Positions 23,801 through 37,165 of a DNA stretch of 64,000 nucleotides are shown here, one piece after another. Under the pieces are notes generated by a model. The model worked only from the letters and a program-made list of their open reading frames with translations, was not told the DNA's origin and did not search any database. Made by a program: the position numbers and the translations under genes. The first letter of the stretch is position 1. Each line of letters opens with the position of its first letter. Location: positions 11,963,431-12,027,430 of the forward strand of contig NC_088322.1 in assembly GCF_910592395.1 (NCBI RefSeq). Reading direction: 5' to 3'. Source of the stretch: Lineus longissimus (Eukaryota > Nemertea > Pilidiophora > Heteronemertea > Lineidae).

Positions 23801-26800
23801 CTTGAGTGTTTACTCTGCGTCATTTGTAGCTTCTCTCTAAAAATGCTGTGCCATTTTGAATGGTCTAAATACCCTTCCTATAAAAGAGGCTCGAGTAAAC
23901 TTCCCTGACATTCAGTCCTGGTCACCACCATGACCACAGTATAGCTGCATGGTTCTCATTGTGCATTACGGTATTATGCACTATAAAGAGCCTACCTAGC
24001 TAGGTTAGTCATAGCTGCCGGTGTAATAGTTTGAAATGTCCTACATGTAGGATAGAATGCCAGGAAGACAAAAGGATTCTATTTTGCGTATTCGATGTCT
24101 TAGCTATCAGTCAGAATACAAAATTGCGAGACATTTTTCAAGGACAACATTTTCGACGGAAGAGATTTTCTGCCTTCAATATTGATGAACGGTTTATTTC
24201 AACGTGGGTGTCTGCATAGAAAATCCTGTTTCAGTTACTACTTCCCATTGCAAGACCTTTCATCGAAAGAAATATTACTTTTTAAAACAACCAAGGTCAT
24301 TTGTTTTCACCCTGCTGTGCAGGAAACTATGTTCACCTCGGTATACAAGACTATTATTCACACAAGACATAAAAAAGGAGCTATTGCCTGTTTAAGATTC
24401 TCCGAGAAGGTCCCTGAGCATTCAGAATTGCACCATGACAACACATTCAGACAGTGGTTGCTATGCTACCGTCACCATGATGCGTGGGGCTATGACGCAT
24501 TTCCGGGGCTAAATTAAGACACAAAATGAGTGTCATGTAGTCTCTTGAGTTAGTCGCTCAGACATTTTTCATCGCTTGGTCTATATTTATTTCGGAGATG
24601 AGACTGGGGCTCGCAATTGTATATATATAAACCGTCCCCTTGCCTTGAAGATGGAATTTGTAAACACACTTGTTATTTTTGAACCCGACTTTTCTTGGGG
24701 TGCATTTAAACCAACGGAGGTATCGAGGACATTATTACCCAGCTGTTGGCTGTTCAGTCACCATCCACTGCAGTAGTGGTTTCCATCATCAAATTGCGAA
24801 TAAAATAAAAAAATAAAACAATAGCTGACTGAATTAGCATGATATTTCAATTTTAACCCCGACTGGACCCGAGTAAGCCATCCGTGCAACGATCATCTCT
24901 CTGGAGATCGATGCCGAGCCATCGTTCTGCCTAATGACATCATCGTGTCGGCGCTCGATAAACCTAGTATGAAGACGACACGCAAAACATGGGCTTGACA
25001 CGCATATGAGATTTCCTCATGAAGAGACAAGAAATATAGGATAGAAAGTGTGAATGCTAACAGAAGAAAGTGGCCAAGGAATTTTTTCTATTTCGATAAA
25101 ATGATCATAACCGCAATGAGAGCAAGGGAATATCCGTAAGGACAGTCAAGTTTAATGTTTCACACTTGATTTTTGGGCATGTCGGCCTTAGTATTTGGCC
25201 ACGTTCAGTGCATAAGATTGACATCCTCAACTCTACCCTCCAAGCACATATGCTGTACTTCTGTAAAAAATCAATTCGGCGCAGATCACGCTCATTTTGC
25301 TATCATACCATGAGCTGTGCTCCACGTGTAAATGTTAACCACGGTAATTAACAAGGGTTGATAATTCGACTTATTAATCACCAAGACGACTTAATGACAG
25401 TCGACACTAAATATGATGCATCAAGGGATGTTGCCAGCCTCGTTATCATTTGCTGCTAAATCAGATCCGTCAGAAGAATACGCTGCTCTCGTTATTTCTG
25501 ATGAGGTAATCAACCAGCGATGTTGCGTAGAATTAATGAAGCAGAAAGCGTTGATTGAAATGCGCGTCGGTTAACTGTGCAGATTTCTCGCTCAGTAGAA
25601 ACCGTTGCTACATAGTGTCTATCGCTTGTAATAATAAGAAACTGCATTTTTCGCATTCGTCAACCAGGTCTAAGCCAAGTACACTTTCTCCTCACCAGTT
25701 CGCCAAATTTATGATAATTCTGCGAAATTTGTCGATGCATCTACACTGTCACCTCATTCAGTCATTGTTACCGTAGAGGACACTTGGATGCACGATAAAT
25801 TGCACACATGCAAAGTATATAAGCGAGCAAGCCTAATGATTGATACAGATCGGTAACCAATGGTCATATTAGTCTGAATTTCATGTAATCGATTGTGCTA
25901 ACCATCAGTGGTAAACAACCGTACAGGCTATATTCTCACGGTTGAAATAAGCATAATATTGTCCGAAATAAGCATAATATTGTCCTGTTGATATCGGCAA
26001 CACATATTCATTCGAAATTTTGAATTATTACGAGGAAACACTTTATAGCAAAACTTAGGGCCTACGTGACTTAGCTGTTCATAGCGTACATCAACTATGC
26101 ATCGCATACAGGTTTATATCGATTTTTTAATGTGAGGTCGTATAGGGTAATATTATAATAAAGAGTTATTTCCGCCTATTCAGTTGAATATAATGTTTAC
26201 TTTCACTGCAGCTGTGCTGTATTAGCTGAACGTGACTACAAATAATTCTTGTAAAATTAAAATCCACAAAGAGAAGTGTGATCGATAAGGCCTTTGTTAT
26301 CTATGGGTTGTGTTACACGTATCATCAGCATTATACCACACAGAATAGCTTATTATCATAGTTCCCTCATTTTCTGTACACTACTCGGTATTTTCTATTG
26401 GCCGTACGCCTGAGCAGAACTTCATATATATCAGCGTTCCCATAACATCAATGTAAAGAAACCAGATACATTGTAGACCTTATGCACAGTCACTAATGTC
26501 TCCCAGGTTTTGTTAATCGAACTCATAATTCGCCATGAGTAGTAGCATTTATCGAGAGCGTTAGCGATGTCAAAACCTTGGGGTCAAGATGCCGAGGTGT
26601 CTTGGTTGACAGGGCGTTCTTGAGTATTGAACCAAAGCCTAGCGCTGAAATAAAACCAAGTCAGGCAGACGTTTCCGACATGATATAATCACTGGCGTGT
26701 CAATGGTAGAATTTATGATAATTATGAGAAGCAAAATTTTACATCGGATCCCATCATAGATTCTATGATGGCTCGTGGTAGGTTCTATGTTGGGAATTTC

Positions 26801-28190
26801 ATCATAGAAAAAAACAGCACCCCGGCAGACATATGAAAACATAACTTTTTGCTCGCTACAAAATGCAATCCTAAAGGTTTCGTGGAAGACAAAAATGTTC
26901 GTTAATTGTGGAGTCTTGCACCTAAATGTCTTAAAACTTTCATATATTGGACGAGCTGTACTTTGATGGATTGATTATCGTCAACACCAGCAATCAGCTC
27001 AGACATGCATGGTTTTGTTTATGAATTGCAGAACTACACAAAGAAACGATGGAAAATACTTCAAAAGATTATGTCAATTGGTTCAATAAACCGGTCGACA
27101 ATCTGTTGAAAGCGGTTGATGTTTTTTTTTGTGATTCATTGATTATAGATGCTGTTCTTGGCGTTCCGTTTATGGTTTATCGTCAAAAAATGACTGTTTG
27201 TAGACTCTACAACTAATGAATTACTACAATGATCTATACACTTGCACCGCGTTGACATCGACATTTTTAATCACACTGCTATTATCATCAAGAATCAGGT
27301 AAACATTCTTGCCGGACCAATCGTAGGCCAATCAAGCTCTTCACTGTATTTTGCTTCCGGCACAGGTTCATCGGCCTCCGAAATGTCTACAAACAAGTTT
27401 CAAGCAGATGGAAGGATACTCACATATCTTATGAGTAAAAAAATAGGGTATAAGAACGGTCAATGTGAGAAACTTGTGAATAGGAACTTGCGTTCCGGGG
27501 ACTAGCAATCCTTTCAAACGGTTTTATCAGTCTATGCCCCCAGTTTCTCATCAGAACTATTCGATAATACTGAATGAGAGGATTCTATTTCGAACTGACA
27601 GCCAATAAAACGAATTTATGGTTTGAAAAGGATAATTAAGATAAAACTCTCAATCAGTCAGTAAAATGATGATGCGTCAAATAAATCGTAGCCAACACGA
27701 ATGCCCAGTTTCGAAAAATAATTAGTTTTTTATTCACGTTCATACGAACAGGGACCATGTTGCACAGCAGGCGACATGATCAATGCCGGTTGCCAGATAA
27801 ACATCGTAAATGAGCAGAAAGAGCATGAGTTCGAAATCCACTGCAGTGCGATTCCTCCAATGGTTGTCATAGACATTCTATAGATTTTTGATGAATAGGA
27901 TTTTATTGGCAAAGTATAGGGAATGTGGCTTTATTAATTGATTAATGCATCTAGTGCACGGGTGTGATGGTTGGGGAAGTTAGTTGATTTATATAAAAGT
28001 GGCTAAGAGTTCAGTGCATACAATCAAAATTGAATGATATGCTTTATCTGTTCTTTATAGGCTCATGCATAGCAACGGGTCAAACATTTCTGCATTTAGT
28101 ATTTTCGCAATTGCAAGCTAAAGAATGATATTCTGAAGAATTCATGCTGATCCACCGTCGTTGTGCGCATATTCACCGCCGATATCGGCG

Positions 28191-28284
28191 ATGATGGTGC
28201 GTCCGACAGATAGCCTGGTGGAAGTTATCGGCGGTGAAAGGAGGAGACTTAAGGACTGATATTCACCGCCGATAGGTCGGCATG
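28191..28284 (+). repeat. Dispersed ~94-bp repeat, copy 1
   Basis: Runs GATGGTGCGTCCGACAGAT ... ATCGGCGGTGAAAGGAGGAG ... ATTCACCGCCGATA. Its ends carry inverted CACCGCCGAT/ATCGGCGGTG motifs, and it is preceded by a further CACCGCCGATATCGGCG palindrome, suggesting a small foldback element. Confidence 0.7.
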
Positions 28285-29895
28285 GAAGAATTATAAAAAT
28301 TCTCCCATGTGAGGTCGATAGTGGGATGGGGTTTCTTGTGGCACAAGGAAGACCAGCAGACGCATCGAACTAATAAGGTCATTCAACACATCACCGGAAT
28401 TTAGTTCTAGGTGCCGGCAGGCTTGTTTAAAGAAAATAGACCGTGTATTGGGCCTGGCCTGAATTCTATTAACTGGAAGCTGAGGGGCAAAATAACGTAT
28501 GGTACATATCGAGGAGTTTAAACCACTTCGCTGTGTTTATATTTCCTTTTTTTACTCCTCTCACTATGCAATAAACATCGAACAACATCTATGTCCTGAT
28601 TCTTCTCCGACACCATCATACCCCGCTTTCCACATCCGTGATCCATCCGAAGGCATGTAGGGTTGACATCACCTAGCAACGCGAAACGATAGAAGCCTGT
28701 ACCGATGGATATAGTCACTGGTACACAGAAGATACGGCAGTCACCACTCTTTCTGCGTATATTGCATACGCATCGCAGGAGAGATGAATTTGCCTTAAAA
28801 TGTCAAGTTGTTTGGGGTTCCGTTAGTTCGTTAACTACACAGGAGCGACCAAAAAAGCTTTTTTTTAATTTTCAATTTTACATTCGACTCGAAACGAATA
28901 AAACTTGACTGACTGCAACATGAACCTGTATATGGGTTACTGTCCTGATTTATCAATTGATACTAGTTTTAAAAATATTCAGAAAATATAATATCTTCTC
29001 TCCTTCATCGTTATTTCACAACGCCGAATCAGTCTTACATCTAAACACGTAGGCCCATGCAGACACGAATCGAATCGGATCGATATAGGACACACCTTGT
29101 CTTCTGGGCTGTTCGGCAAGTGGTGCGACTGATCACGCCTAGAATGTTATAATGTCGCCAATATGGGTCAGTGTTATGATGTACGCAGTGGTCGGCCATG
29201 TTGATTCATGCTTTGGATGAAATCATGACTAGGGCAACTCCTCAGGTGTCTAACCTGGTATGGGCAACTTCCCTCGCTATTCTGTGTGTTTCAGGTTCGT
29301 TCATGTGCTTTAAGTTGTAAAAGTGTCGTCTATACTAGTCTGGCTTATTCTGAATACGGCACCTTGAGTTCACACATCTGTGACATCATTTATTCTAATT
29401 GTAATCTCAGCAATCTATATTAGCGAAGTATCAGCTGCTACACCAGAAACGTTCGTTTATCTGTCTCATGCTACTGAAGGTGCATGGAATAGGGAGCTGT
29501 CTGGACTTCTTGTTATAAAACCTTTCTGATCTCGACCCCGATTCCCAACAAGCCAAATTTTGGCCGGATCCCAATGCAATCCTCTGCCTTTTCTGAATAC
29601 CCTGGAATAATCTATTATTCTTCAAAGCAGACATTTTACCTCCTCACACGACTACTATCACTGCGCCGGAGTATGGCATGCATTCAAACACTAATGACCA
29701 TGTGTTCCCATGTCATATTATACGATGTGCCCGGTACCCATTAGGCGAATTGATGTATCTTACTGTTTCTTTTGTCCACTACTGCTAATCGTATTCAGTT
29801 ATCGTTCCGTTCAGTTTCAATTCTAGAAAATTCTAGAAAAGATCCAACTGCTCATAGCTGAAGGCTGAAGGCAAATATATATTCCTGAGTAAGCC

Positions 29896-30075
29896 TTAAG
29901 GCCGAAGTTACATAGACCTCATTCGTTCATTTCCCAGGACTCATTTTCCCCTTTTGCTTTCGTTCCCCTGTAAAAAGCACGGCCTTGTGGCGTGCATTCA
30001 CCGAGGAATGAAAGAAAAACCCGGAAAATGACTCGTGGTAAATGAACGAATGAGGCCTATGTAACTTCGGCCTAA
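29896..30075. mobile_element. Foldback MITE (~180 bp)
   Basis: Terminal inverted repeats of ~36 bp (29896-29932 and 30040-30075) differ by one substitution and one indel; both contain GGCCGAAGTTACATAG or its complement. The interior is also largely self-complementary. AAGCC flanks the element on the left (29891-29895) and overlaps its right end (30074-30078), a possible target duplication. There is no coding capacity, so this is a non-autonomous DNA element. Confidence 0.75.
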
Positions 30076-30218
30076 GCCAATCACTCGGGAACGTTCGAAA
30101 TGTATTCATTACCCCCTGGGCAATACTCCGAAGCAGAACACTCTCCGCAGACACCACCGGGACCTTCAAGTGAAAGTGTCCCGAGATCAACACATAAAAT
30201 GTGCTTACTGTATCACTA

Positions 30219-30620
30219 GGCTTTCATTCAAAACGTGGTATTGCAAAGACAAATTGATCAAACTATTTGCATCTTTAGAAATAATCAATACTAACACGTC
30301 ACTCTAATTTCCTCAGTTAATTATCAAGTTGGTCTCGAAATACATTCTTATTTGGTTTTATTTTTGGTTTCATATTTGGTTTTCCAATTTTGATGCTGTG
30401 ACTTATTTAGTCTAATTTGATATTTTGATATCAATCTCATTGAAATCTCAAATTTGCGATCCCAAATCAGAAGGCATTTTGAGAAATTTAAGAATGTATT
30501 TTCATACTAACCTGATGATAAACCGAAGAAATTGAAGTGATATGTTGACGTTGCTTATTTTTAAAGATACAAACAGTTTGGTTAAATTGTCTTTGCATTA
30601 CCACATTTTAAATGAAATCC
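30219..30620. mobile_element. Foldback MITE (~402 bp)
   Basis: Imperfect ~66-bp terminal inverted repeats (30219-30284 and 30555-30620), about 85% identical, sharing GCAAAGACAA and GGTAtTGCAAAG blocks. A second internal inverted pair (ACATTCTTA/TAAGAATGT) shows the element is foldback throughout. It lies only 143 bp from the MITE at 29,896 and is unrelated to it. Confidence 0.7.
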
Positions 30621-30906
30621 TTTCCAAATTACTAGCACTGATCTCTGGGCCCTCGATCTGTACCCGAGGCTATGTGTACCCTATGGCAGTCGGAGCAACC
30701 ACGAAAAAACCTCCGTAAAGTTGAGATTTACGCAGCTACGTACAAAGGTTTAGTCCCTTCCCAGGGGAGTTCCAGGGAAGCTGACCTGACCCAAATGCAC
30801 ATAAATGTTGTATAGAACAAGGGTACCTGATCCGGAGGTTGGCACTATCTATTCAGGCCGTCATTCAATTGCTTTGTGTCGAGCAATTTGATTGGCCATC
30901 CATTTA

Positions 30907-31000
30907 TGATGGTGCGTCCGACAGATTACCTGGCGGGAGTCATCGGCGGTGAAAGGAGGAGACTTAAGGACTGATATTAACCGCCGATAAGTCGACATGG
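30907..31000 (+). repeat. Dispersed ~94-bp repeat, copy 2
   Basis: Direct copy of the repeat at 28,191, 2.7 kb away, with about 90% identity by eye. It is followed by a mirror ATCACCGTCGGTGAAT at 31,011-31,026. Confidence 0.7.
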
Positions 31001-34000
31001 TGCTTTTATTATCACCGTCGGTGAATCTAAAATGCAATGAAATACGCATTAAACAACATATGGCTTGGCATTCAAATAGCCATTTAAATATCATTCATGG
31101 ATTTTGTCAAATTGACTAAATCCATTAATAACGAATTGAAAATAAAAGCAGGGCTGGTTTGAAAAGCAGTACTAATAAGAATTGCTTTACATAAACAATA
31201 ATGAAGTTATTTTTTTTTCGGCGGAGTTTGGAGTTTTTCTTCCTTATTTGCTCTCGTTTAACGAAACGGTGGTCTATTCATGACGGCAGTGCGGTCATTA
31301 TTAAACAGGAAAATAAACGTGCATACAAATTGTCTAATTAGTGTTATTCATGCTTGCCTTGTGGCATATCAATTGCATTTGTACAACGAAAATACCAGGT
31401 GTATCTGAAATTATAACCTTAAACATGAGGAATACTATAAAGTCAATGCATACTTTAGTTTGATCAAGGTAAGATGGGATACTTAGCCATTCAAGGTATA
31501 ACTACATTTAATACAGTCGTAACGAGCGCTTTTTTAAAAAAGAACTTGCAAAAAATTTCCTCTAGATTTGCCTTGTATATGCAGTTTAAACATACACAGG
31601 TTGGTTCGTCAGTCATATTCATGGTGGAATACTGCCCAAGATGATAAACAAATGTAGGTCTTAATGGAATAAGATGAGCATTTCTAAACGTCATTCACCC
31701 CAGACGTTTGAGTTAGTGATCCGCTCGCGGTTGGTCTTAGACTTGGAAGGTTTTGACGATGGGTCGATAACAATCGAGGAAGAATTACAAACATCCACGA
31801 TAGTTTTCTGCCGCAGATGGTAGGGCTTTTAGCATTCAGAAGTGGTTTTGGCCAGGTGCTAGCCATGTAAAATACGCGGCATACTTAAAAGAAATGCACC
31901 TCGTATTTTATTTGTTTTTTTGTCCATTAACGTGGTTAACGAAATAACTCTTTTTACCATTGACATGGTTCGCGAACCATTCTATAGTTTTCCTTTTACC
32001 ACTGGCATGGTGAGCGATAGTTGCACAGTTGCGAATGTTCATGGAACTTTGAGAATGGGAAATTGATAATCAGAAGCCCGTTGAAATGACTTCGTTATCA
32101 CCATCACTACGTCCGCTTACATGACAAAATGATATCAAGAATAGGCCACGCACTGGAACTGTACAGCTAGAGTGATGACGTTGATATGATGTATGTTTCG
32201 ATTTTGAAACAATGCAAAATACAATTTATCTAACACCACACAGAAGTAATTAAAAGAAAGATACATGCATGTCATTTAAGGTGATGCAGATTAAGGAAAG
32301 GGTTAATAATGGTAAAAGAAGCTCAAGTGAATCTATGCCGACATCTGAGTAGTGGTCTATATACAGCGACAAAGCTAGACTAGTTATCCATAGCAACCGC
32401 TGCCTCATCCTGATCAGCCAGGGAAGCAGGCAGTCTGTGTACCCTTGTCGATCGGTCGTATAGCGCCTCAATTCTTGGCTATACTGTACACTGCCACATT
32501 TGTGCTCCTCATTTTTGTGATTCGCAATAAAATACTGAATGAAAGCATTTGTTACGGGGCTTTGTGGCCTACTGGCCATAAATTGAGAGTGGCACCCAAA
32601 CTTTAGCCCGGTATCATCAAGCACAGTATCATCGTCAGCCTACTGATGTTGCACTATCCTAGCACTTCCCCTGCATCTTATAAGCTTATAAGCTTTCGCC
32701 ATGCTGATAAACCTTGCACTCACCTTCTCGGAGATTCGAACATCTCATCAGCAAGGTTAGTGATGTTCATGGTGTAAAACAGAATGCACCTGGGAGATTC
32801 TGGAAAACCGTTGAATGCATCCACCCACGGCCAGTCGGATGTTGCTGACCTAGAGGCTAATATTTTCTCGTTCAGAAGTCGACTTTGGAACGTCGGTGTA
32901 TTTTTTCGTGGTGTTGATATTCAGCAAGCCATCAATATACTCGGAACCATGGCCAGTTACATTAGGGCGATCAGCAGTAGATGTTTTAAGTTAAATGTCG
33001 TATGTTGCTGTATCATGATCAGTGTTTGATTTACTCAAATCTCAGTATTTGGAAACATTGTCAGTTTCATCCAGGAAAATCTTTTTCTCTGTCTGTCTTC
33101 ACCCTTCATTGTATTCAATGGGGTGCTGGGGCTGTGGAGACAATAGTGATTTAAGCCTTATCTTTAGTATGCATTTGCATTTGAAGGGCACAGAAACTTG
33201 AAACTGAATTTAACTCTTACCCTTAGAAGCCAACGCCGACGACCTGATACTAAGTCAAGCTGTTCAATCTTGTCACTCTTAAAGTCTTATTCAACTGCGA
33301 ACCGCTGAGCTGAGGGAGTAATTTTTTTCTCCGTTGCGGTCAGAATCATAAACCAGCCTGATGCAGCCAATACGGCCGATAACGTTATGGATTACCCAAG
33401 CAATCAAGGTCATAAAACGACTAACTCATGCCATTCTCCATAAAAGATAGCTGTTGACTTTCAGTGCGAGCATTAAATGTCAGCCAAAAGTACTGCAAAA
33501 CTTTAGCATGGATCAACAAGCAGTAACTTGTCAAGAAGTACGGTTGCCAACAAGTAAGGTTGCCCGACAAGGAAAAAAGGTATCCCAATTTGTGACCATT
33601 CAGTGTGTGTTCGACAAGTTATCTTATTGCTATAATGTTTTAGCTATAAAGAGAACGTTTAATTACTAGCCTTAAGTTCTTGAAACAGATGTTGCACCAA
33701 TCTGATTGATGTTCTTGAGATGTGATGCATATGATACGAGTGAAATTAATCCATGCATACTACTGTATATTGCCCATGCCTTTAACGTTATTGAATGTCA
33801 TACAAGTCATTTGGTATGTTTCGGGCGGTACATAAACTCAAGCATGGCTAAAAGTTCATCTTGAAAACAGATGCTAGAGAAATATATTTATAATTAATTG
33901 ATGCGTGCGCCAGGTTTTTCTCACAGAAACGGAAATGTGACTGCAGCTTTTAGAAGGCCTTAGATTTTAAACAGATGTCAGACATATTGTAATCAATGGC

Positions 34001-34603
34001 CATTGAATAGGAGCACCGGCGCATGGTAAAATCGATGCAAAGTAAGTTCTTTGTTATCCTTGTATGAAACGTTTGTTATCGAATCAGGTGTGACCAGTGC
34101 CTTGCAATGTATTTGAAAGATTCTGTTGTGACCAAATGCCGTAATGCTAGGCGGAATTGTTTTTTAAAACTCGCATAATATCAGTCGTAAATTTTATAAA
34201 AGGTCTGCAATTTGTAGCTGAGAGATCAACACTTTTTGTTTCCAATATAGACCATGACCTGTGACCATCACTTAGGTAATGGGTTTTGATAGAATTTGAT
34301 TAATAGATTATTTCGAGGATTCCGCTTAGGCTGAGGCTAAGTGGACCAATTGTTTACACCTCTCTAAGAAGAAAAGCAACAACCAAAGTGCTTCGCCAAC
34401 GCTAATATGTTTCTTATAACGCTAATACAGCATAACATTGGTGATTCATGGTATTGAATGTTATGATTGAGTATAGAGTAGTTCCCTTGATCTCAGCAGA
34501 CTATGCAGCCGCGTGCGTGGATTCCTGGCTTTTACATTACAATATGCTCTGTTTTGCTAGGAATGCAGTTCTAAAACGAGTAAATAATTGTCAAGGCGGT
34601 AGC

Positions 34604-35207
34604 GGGGGGGGGGGGGGGGGGGGCATTGCCCCTGGAGGTCACAAAAAAGCATTTATATTTTTGGCCGATTTTCAGAGTGTTGGAGGACAAAAGATGTGTC
34701 TCCCATGTCCTTATATCATAATTTACAACTCGAATTCCACGTACCCAATAACATGTACTGTTCCATGGCATGCAAATATATGACATTTGGCATTTGCGAG
34801 TTATGATGTTAACCCACGCTGATCATCTCCAAGTCGCAGAGTGTTTACAAAGTGCATCATATATCATGTATCATGTGACATATATGAAAGTTTATTAACC
34901 CCCCCCCCCCCCATCGGAGTATGAGTCATACTTTGATATTCAGTCATTCATCACTCCAAAAGGCATTGGCCACCTACGGAATATCAGTGTTTTCAATTGA
35001 GGTTGACTTAGGCTGCGCGCTTATCATGGTTAGGAAATTAACGACCAACACTAAAAATTGTTTTATTTCTCGTAATTTTACACCTTAAAAAAGAGAAAAT
35101 ATATTAAAAAGTTCGATTTCTTAGAGCACGTTTCCTTGCACAAGCCCATGATGAAGGGGCTCGTCATCCCATAGTATTGAGGGGAGGGTGGGGGGGGGGG
35201 GGGGGGG
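34604..35207. repeat. Cluster of poly-G/poly-C tracts
   Basis: G20 at 34604-34623, C14 at 34899-34912 and G18 at 35190-35207, all within 604 bp. They are probably slippage-prone homopolymers; exact lengths in an assembly are unreliable. Confidence 0.8.
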
Positions 35208-35269
35208 TGGTAGGAGCAGCTGCTGACTGCTCCCTTACCTTTGAACTCTTACAGGTAAGAAGTAAGTCG

Positions 35270-35345
35270 TTCAGAAGGGATTCGAACCCACGATATCTCG
35301 ATCAGAAACCCTATCCCTGACACAACTGTCAAGTACAGGCAAGAC
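35270..35345 (-). repeat. tRNA-derived SINE head
   Basis: On the minus strand a perfect B-box GGTTCGAATCC (35278-35288) lies downstream of a degenerate A-box-like stretch in TTGACAGTTGTGTCAGGG. No complete cloverleaf was found. Confidence 0.5.
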
Positions 35346-36739
35346 CATTATCATTTCTAAATTGTTCACCCACAGTAAACTGAGTGAAAAAGAAGAGGAA
35401 ATAAGCGCCTGATGCGTAGCAGGAACATAATGACAGACATAAGCTTACATAGTTTCATATTTTTCTTAGTAATCTTTTAGGGAGAAATATGATTGTATCG
35501 TCGAATACTCGATTTTACAATCCTGCTGTTGATCACTTCACCCTGGAGCACTCCACGCTTTCTTTTCCAACACAATTCCCGCGCCGTGCTTTGGCCTTTC
35601 GCACAATGGTTGCAAACCCACGTGCATCGATACGCAGAATTTGCACCATCGTGTTGTTTTAATCACAAAGACTCCGATAAAAGAAAATCAGAAACACAAT
35701 AGTCTAAAATACGTTATCGAATCCGATATATCCACCATCTACTCTAACATTGACAATTTCGTCGTTTTTGAAGTTTTTTTGCGCCTATAGTACGATTGAT
35801 ATTTCTGGCTTGTTTGAATTGTAACTACATAAAAATGTGCAGATACAATAGATCTTGAACGATTTTTGTGATTGTCCAAAGTGCGAGCATGCAACCTATC
35901 ATGAGGAACTCAGTTGACTTAAAAAATCAAGCGATGGTTATGAGATATCTGTCAAAGATCGGGTCTTATGGTTAACTTGAGACCATGAAACTAAAATGAT
36001 TTCTGCGCTGCTAGTCATCATATATTTGCCACATGATGAGCAACATAGCCTCCTAGCATTTATCAATAATGCTAGAAACCTGGTGATAATGAGGACCCCT
36101 ACTTAATGACATCGGGTGAAAAGCTTTCCGTAAGGCCGATGCAATGACTTGGAAGACATGGAAGATGGAAGAGAATTTGGAGAGGAAAGCAGTGTCATAG
36201 TGCCTGGCGAAGACATGAGGACTCTCATGAACTTGAGAGCACAAGAAGTGCTCTCTGCTCTGCCTCTTCTGCAAATTCGGCAAATACTTTACAGAGGAGA
36301 TTCATAGCAGCAGCCTCGCCACTGCTCTGTTCTAATAGAATGTTATTTTGGGTGGAAATATGAGAGATGGAGGGTTCGACAACTCATAGATGTGATGAAA
36401 ACTATTCTGTATGAGCAATCTATAAGTGCTTGTCATAAAGTAGACGTGGTTGATTCGAGAAGATAAAGTACTATAATATAGTGATTATCACACTGTTTCT
36501 TGGTTCGCAGGAACTCTGGGCTCTCCGAGTTTCCCCTGACATGAACACGCCTTCAACTAAGCTATCGGTATTTTCATCACAACAGAAGCCATCTTGTCCT
36601 ACATATTGCCAGAAACAACCGTAGGTAGGTAGTATTGAACTTCGTGAATCTGATATCGCACTTCATATATCGAACAGGGTGACACGGTGAATAATATTCT
36701 TAGCTACCTCAATCGATTTGATGGGACAGCCGCGGGGTC

Positions 36740-37165
36740 AGTTCAATACATTTGGATATTCAATACAAGGGAGCAGAGAGAGTCTGATTTTGAATGGTTC
36801 TGAAGATTGAACTGCCATGCGGATAGTTTAAACTATTGCCTTGAGAGCTTCAGTACAAGAGAACGGAGGAAGTCTAGTTTAGGATGGGACTACCTTTGGG
36901 ACAGTTCAATATATTGGGATTTTAATTGCACGAGAAGGACGAATTAGGATGGTGCTACCGTCGTGATAGTTCAGTACGAATATTTGGAGTTTCAATACAA
37001 GAGAACGGAGAGTCCAGGTTATGATGCGACTGCCGTGCGTATAGTTCAGTAAATAAGGAGTTTCAATACAAAAGAATGGAGAGTCCGGGGTTATGGTGGG
37101 TCTGCATGCGTATCGTTCAGTACATTTGGAGTTTTGATACAAAAGAACGGAGAGTCTAGGAACAT
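36740..37165. repeat. ~71-bp minisatellite, about six diverged copies
   Basis: Anchors resembling TTCAATACAAGAGAACGGAG recur at 36759, 36849, 36922, 36991, 37062 and 37133. The last copies are 69-71 bp apart and the first is looser. It is unrelated to the array in intron 2. Confidence 0.75.

Noticed and set aside
32250-32624. 124-residue minus-strand frame
   Set aside because: No domain, no splice support and hydrophobic low-complexity tail; length is within chance for this AT-rich DNA.
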